Shown piece by piece: positions 6,483-9,661 of a DNA stretch of 9,661 nucleotides. This DNA is from Chloroflexi bacterium TMED70 (GTDB lineage Bacteria > Chloroflexota > Dehalococcoidia > Lucifugimonadales > Lucifugimonadaceae): assembly GCA_002171675.1 (NCBI GenBank), contig NHDX01000014.1:1-9661 (forward strand), written 5' to 3'. The notes below the pieces were generated by a model. That model saw only the letters and a list, made by a program, of their open reading frames with translations. It was not told the origin of the DNA and searched no databases. The translations under genes and the position numbers were made by a program. The first letter of the stretch is position 1, and each line of letters starts with the position of its first letter.

Positions 6483-7907
6483 ATGGATTTACAAAAAACC
6501 AAAATTGTTTGTACTATAGGCCCTTCTTCTGAATCGCTAGACACGCTTATAGACTTAATTAAATCAGGAATGAATGTAGCAAGAATTAATCTTTCTCACG
6601 GTAGTGAAGAAGATCATATTAAAATGATTTCAAATATCAGAAAAGCTTCTGAGAAAATGAACTCTTCAATACCTATTCTTGCAGATTTGCCTGGTCCAAA
6701 ATACAGAGTAGGAACCATAGATAATAACTTCTTAGAATTAAAAGTAAATGAAGAATTATCATTTGAATGTAGTGATTCAAAAGATAATAAAAATCTAATC
6801 ATTTGGCCTCCTGGTATACATAATGATGTTAAGGTTGGAGCAATATTACTTATTGACGATGGAGCTGTTGAATTAGAAGTTATTGAAATAAAAAATAGCC
6901 TAATAAGGACCAAAGTAAATCTATCAGGGAAAATAAGCAGTAATAAAGCTGTTGTAGCTAGAGGCTTTCCTTCAATGCTCGATTACTTTACTGAAGAAAC
7001 AATAAGTGCAATAAATTTTGTTATATCAAATGACATAGATTACATTGGTTTATCATACGTAAGAAATGCTGAAGATATAGTGAAAGTTAAGAAGCAATTA
7101 AAAAATAAAAACCTAAAAATAATATCAAAAATAGAACTTCAAACTGCCCTAGATAATTTAGATGAAATAATTCAAAACTCAGATTCTATTATGGTTGCTA
7201 GAGGAGATTTAGGTGTTCATTTACCTATATCTCAAGTACCTGCGGCACAAAAATTCATAATTTCTTCTTGTAACAAAAAAGGAAAAGAAGTAATTACAGC
7301 TACACAAATGTTAGAATCAATGACAGAAAATCCTCAACCAACAAGAGCTGAATCAACGGATGTTCACAACGCAGTTTTAGATGGATCAGACGCTATAATG
7401 CTTTCTGGAGAAACTTCGATTGGTAAGTATCCAAATAGAGCAGTTGAATTTATGAGAGAAATATCTTCAATTGCAGAAAATGATATTGACCATAATGACC
7501 TTAGAAGTAAAAGAGTATCATATTTAGATTCTAAAAATTCTAATCAAATTGACGAATTAATAGCTCATGGTGCTGCAAATATCGCTGAACAACTTAATGC
7601 AAAATTAATTGTGGCTTTTACGGAGTCAGGATCTACTGCAGCTAGAGTTGCTGCTTATAGACCTTCTCAGCCAGTAATTGCAATTTCTCCTGATAAAAAT
7701 GCTGGAATTAATTTAGGATTAAGATGGGGAGTAAATACTATTAGAGTAAATAGTTTTGATCATATTGAAAAAATGTTTTCATACTCTGAAAAATTAGTAC
7801 AAAAAGAAAATTTGGCTTCTTCTGGTGACACAATTGTAGTAGTTGCAGGGCTTCCTATAGGTTTCAAGGGAAACACAAATTTAATTAGAGTTATATCAAT
7901 AAACTAA
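6483..7907 (+). CDS. pyk: Pyruvate kinase
   Basis: This cytoplasmic glycolytic enzyme transfers phosphate from phosphoenolpyruvate to ADP. The 474 residues show all three domains. The A barrel includes MNVARINLSHG (R34, N36, S38) and KIISKIE (catalytic K216, Mg ligand E218), then ARGDLGV (D242), ITATQMLESM and AIMLSGET. The B domain covers about 70-160 and the C domain about 350-474, the latter ending with the GLPIG/GNTN segment. The active-site loop that usually reads DTKGPEIRTG is DLPGPKYRVG here (68-77), placing Lys at the position that is Glu in K+-dependent enzymes. The start is firm: AAGGGA sits 7 bases upstream and the protein begins as relatives do. It is transcribed alone, diverging from the zinc-ribbon gene. 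Its stop overlaps the stop of the convergent FAH-family gene by three bases, so no room exists for a separate terminator between them. Confidence 0.97.
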   Translation: MDLQKTKIVCTIGPSSESLDTLIDLIKSGMNVARINLSHGSEEDHIKMISNIRKASEKMNSSIPILADLPGPKYRVGTIDNNFLELKVNEELSFECSDSKDNKNLIIWPPGIHNDVKVGAILLIDDGAVELEVIEIKNSLIRTKVNLSGKISSNKAVVARGFPSMLDYFTEETISAINFVISNDIDYIGLSYVRNAEDIVKVKKQLKNKNLKIISKIELQTALDNLDEIIQNSDSIMVARGDLGVHLPISQVPAAQKFIISSCNKKGKEVITATQMLESMTENPQPTRAESTDVHNAVLDGSDAIMLSGETSIGKYPNRAVEFMREISSIAENDIDHNDLRSKRVSYLDSKNSNQIDELIAHGAANIAEQLNAKLIVAFTESGSTAARVAAYRPSQPVIAISPDKNAGINLGLRWGVNTIRVNSFDHIEKMFSYSEKLVQKENLASSGDTIVVVAGLPIGFKGNTNLIRVISIN

Positions 7908-8758
7908 ACTTTAATTACTTCATTAACTAAAGTACCAATATCTTGAATTGTTATAGATATTTGATCACCATGCTGCAAAGTAAAATCTTCAGGTGGTATA
8001 GTTCCTGTTCCAGTCATTACAGTTGTTCCATCTGGTACATCATTACTCTTATGTAGCCACTCATTTAATTCATCACATTTTCTTTTCATTAAACTTGTAT
8101 TACCAGATCCTGAATATACTTCTTTAGAATTCCTTTTTATTATCATTTCAACATTTAAGTTGTTGTAATCAATTAATTCTATTGGTACCCAACATGGTCC
8201 AATGGATGCAGAGTTATTAAATATTTTTGCTTGAGGTATGTAAAGAGGGTTTTCTCCTTCAATAGATCTACTAGACATATCATTACCAACTGTAAAACCA
8301 ACTATTTTTCCATGAAAAACGATAAATGTTAGTTCTGGTTCTGGGACATCCCAAGTTGAGTCACTACGTATACCTACCTTATCATTATTACCTTTAATTC
8401 TAGCTAATGTACTTTTGAAAAAGGCTTCAGGTCTATCTGCAACATATACTTTCCCGTAAACATCTGGAGTATCAGATTCAGCTTGTCTTTCTTTCATAGA
8501 ATCTTCATATGTCACTCCAAAAGCCCAAGTTTCAGGAGAATCAATTGGTATTCTTGAATTAGAAAGAATAGAGGTTGGAGTATCTCCTTTATTTGTATCC
8601 ATAGTCTTCTTAAGATATTCAGAAACAGTAAGATCATTCCCTAGAGCAACCTTAATTAGATCTATAGAGGTTTTTATAGATGGCCTTAAACTAGTAATGT
8701 TTTTTATGGTTTTTTCGTCTTCTACAACGACACTTTTTCCGATTTGATAAATTTTCAT
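7904..8758 (-). CDS. Fumarylacetoacetate hydrolase (FAH) family protein, 2-keto-3-deoxy-sugar-acid dehydratase-like
   Basis: A 284-residue protein with a short N-terminal domain (1-65) and the FAH-family catalytic beta fold (about 75-284). The metal-binding carboxylates are visible as PEPEL (E140, E142) and GND (D160). They are followed by SSRSIEGENPLYIPQAK (162-178), a stretch I associate with 2-keto-3-deoxy-D-arabinonate dehydratases rather than with true fumarylacetoacetases. It probably acts on a 2-keto-3-deoxy acid or a similar metal-chelating keto acid in the cytoplasm; isomerase or hydrolase activity cannot be excluded. The ATG is preceded by AGAGGG at a 5-base distance, inside the end of dnaK. 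The gene is 9 bases downstream of dnaK and so likely co-transcribed with it. The chemistry would suit the product of the enolase-superfamily dehydratase near the left end, but the two genes lie over 5 kb apart. Confidence 0.9.
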   Translation of the reverse strand: MKIYQIGKSVVVEDEKTIKNITSLRPSIKTSIDLIKVALGNDLTVSEYLKKTMDTNKGDTPTSILSNSRIPIDSPETWAFGVTYEDSMKERQAESDTPDVYGKVYVADRPEAFFKSTLARIKGNNDKVGIRSDSTWDVPEPELTFIVFHGKIVGFTVGNDMSSRSIEGENPLYIPQAKIFNNSASIGPCWVPIELIDYNNLNVEMIIKRNSKEVYSGSGNTSLMKRKCDELNEWLHKSNDVPDGTTVMTGTGTIPPEDFTLQHGDQISITIQDIGTLVNEVIKV

Positions 8759-8763
8759 CAGTT

Positions 8764-8769
8764 CCCTCT
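8764..8769 (-). promoter_or_regulatory. Shine-Dalgarno of the FAH-family gene overlapping the dnaK stop codon
   Basis: AGAGGG on the minus strand starts within the dnaK TAG stop (8770-8768) and leaves five bases before the ATG at 8758. The overlap implies that translation of the second gene is tied to, or follows, that of dnaK. Confidence 0.65.
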
Positions 8770-9661
8770 AGACTTCTTTATATTCACCATCAACCGTATC
8801 ATCTTCATCTGAATTGTCACTATCATTTGGAGGGTTTGAATCATTATTTTCCTGTTGAGGTAAATTTTGACCAAATGCTTGAAGGGCAACATTTAGTTTT
8901 TCTAAACCTTCATTAATTGCTTCAACTTCAGAATCTTCATTGGAAATTATAGCTTTCAAACTATCAATTTCAGTTTGTAAATCAGTCGTTATATTTTCTG
9001 GAACTTTATCTGAATTTTCTGATATTAATTTTTCTGCTTGATAAATCACAGCTTCTGAAGAATTTTTTGCTTCTATTTTAGAGCGTAATTTTTTGTCATC
9101 TTCAGCAAATTTTTCAGCATCCTTAATAATTTTATCTATTTCATCATCAGCCATTCCCGATCTACCTGTAATTGTAATTTGTTGTTCTTTATTTGTAGCT
9201 CTATCTTTAGCTTTAACAGTTACAATTCCATCAGCATCTATATCAAAAGTAACATCAATTTGAGGTATACCTCTAGGAGCAGGTTGAATTCCATCAAGTG
9301 AAAATCTTCCTATAGAAACATTATCATTGGCCATATCTCGTTCACCTTGAACTACATGAATTTCTACACTAGGTTGGTTGTCAGCAGCAGTTGTAAAGGT
9401 TTCAGTTTTTGATGTAGGAATAGTTGTATTTCTTTCAATCAATGGAGTCTTAACGCCTCCTAGTGTTTCAATTCCTAGTGTTAGTGGAGTTACATCCAGT
9501 AACAAAACATCTTTAACATCTCCTTGTAATACTCCTGCTTGAATAGCAGCTCCTAAAGCTACAACTTCGTCAGGATTAATTGTTTTGTTTGGTTCTTTCT
9601 TAAATAATTCCTTAACTTTTTCTGAAACTAAAGGCATTCTAGTCATTCCACCAACTAGTAC
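8768..9661 (-). CDS. dnaK: Chaperone protein DnaK (Hsp70), C-terminal part, 5' partial
   Basis: The frame stays open to the right edge (VLVGG before MTRMP), so the ATG at 9646 is internal and the gene starts outside the window; 297 of about 620-640 residues are visible. They cover the last part of the nucleotide-binding domain (1-50, with VLVGGMTRMP and NPDEVVALGAAIQAG), the interdomain linker DVLLLDVTPL (51-60), the substrate-binding beta domain (about 61-165) and the helical lid (about 170-265). A disordered acidic Asn/Asp/Glu-rich tail follows (266-297, ending in EYKEV). This is the ATP-driven cytoplasmic chaperone working with DnaJ and GrpE. Neither partner gene is in the window; instead an FAH-family gene follows after 9 bases. 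Any heat-shock promoter would lie outside. Confidence 0.97.
   Translation of the reverse strand, partial: VLVGGMTRMPLVSEKVKELFKKEPNKTINPDEVVALGAAIQAGVLQGDVKDVLLLDVTPLTLGIETLGGVKTPLIERNTTIPTSKTETFTTAADNQPSVEIHVVQGERDMANDNVSIGRFSLDGIQPAPRGIPQIDVTFDIDADGIVTVKAKDRATNKEQQITITGRSGMADDEIDKIIKDAEKFAEDDKKLRSKIEAKNSSEAVIYQAEKLISENSDKVPENITTDLQTEIDSLKAIISNEDSEVEAINEGLEKLNVALQAFGQNLPQQENNDSNPPNDSDNSDEDDTVDGEYKEV

Noticed and set aside
6614..6913. A 99-codon minus-strand open frame within pyk.
   Set aside because: It lies opposite the conserved A and B domains of pyruvate kinase and shows no motif of its own.

Overview
The window is an AT-rich stretch (roughly one third G+C by eye) of a bacterial chromosome. 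It is densely packed with short gaps and mixes housekeeping genes with an accessory catabolic cluster. The gene content fits a free-living, streamlined bacterium: an enolase-superfamily dehydratase next to a ThDP enzyme and a D-aminoacylase-type amidohydrolase, plus a coiled-coil/zinc-ribbon gene just upstream of rnpB. My best guess is a low-GC marine Chloroflexota of the SAR202 / Dehalococcoidia type, whose genomes are known for many enolase-superfamily paralogs. This is an inference from gene content only, because no rRNA is present.

Left part, plus strand (1-4168): a tight three-gene unit. It holds a thiamine-diphosphate enzyme cut by the window start, a mandelate-racemase/galactonate-dehydratase-like enolase-superfamily enzyme one base later, and an N-acyl-D-amino-acid-deacylase-like amidohydrolase 22 bases after that. 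Together they look like a catabolic operon that would dehydrate a hydroxy or sugar acid, process a 2-keto acid and hydrolyse an N-acyl or cyclic amide. The actual substrate cannot be read from the sequence.

Middle, minus strand (4182-6379): an apparent single transcription unit that reads, in order of transcription, a coiled-coil protein with a C-terminal four-cysteine tail (C4 zinc-ribbon/DUF164 type), a serine-recombinase-like protein, and the class A RNase P RNA (rnpB). The recombinase-like protein keeps its DNA-binding 'recombinase' domain and zinc ribbon, but its N-terminal resolvase domain lacks the catalytic Ser and Arg motifs. It probably starts at a TTG codon behind a well-placed Shine-Dalgarno sequence, not at the upstream ATG. 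This is the most unusual item in the window.

Right part: pyruvate kinase (plus, 6483-7907) diverges from the zinc-ribbon gene. Its active-site loop carries the Lys-type signature associated with K+-independent pyruvate kinases. It converges on, and overlaps by three bases, a fumarylacetoacetate-hydrolase-family gene (minus). That gene lies directly downstream of dnaK, whose 3' part runs off the right edge. The FAH-family enzyme resembles 2-keto-3-deoxy-sugar-acid dehydratases, which would fit chemically with the enolase-superfamily dehydratase at the left. No transfer RNA, CRISPR array or insertion sequence was seen, and no gene-free stretch exceeds about 105 bases.
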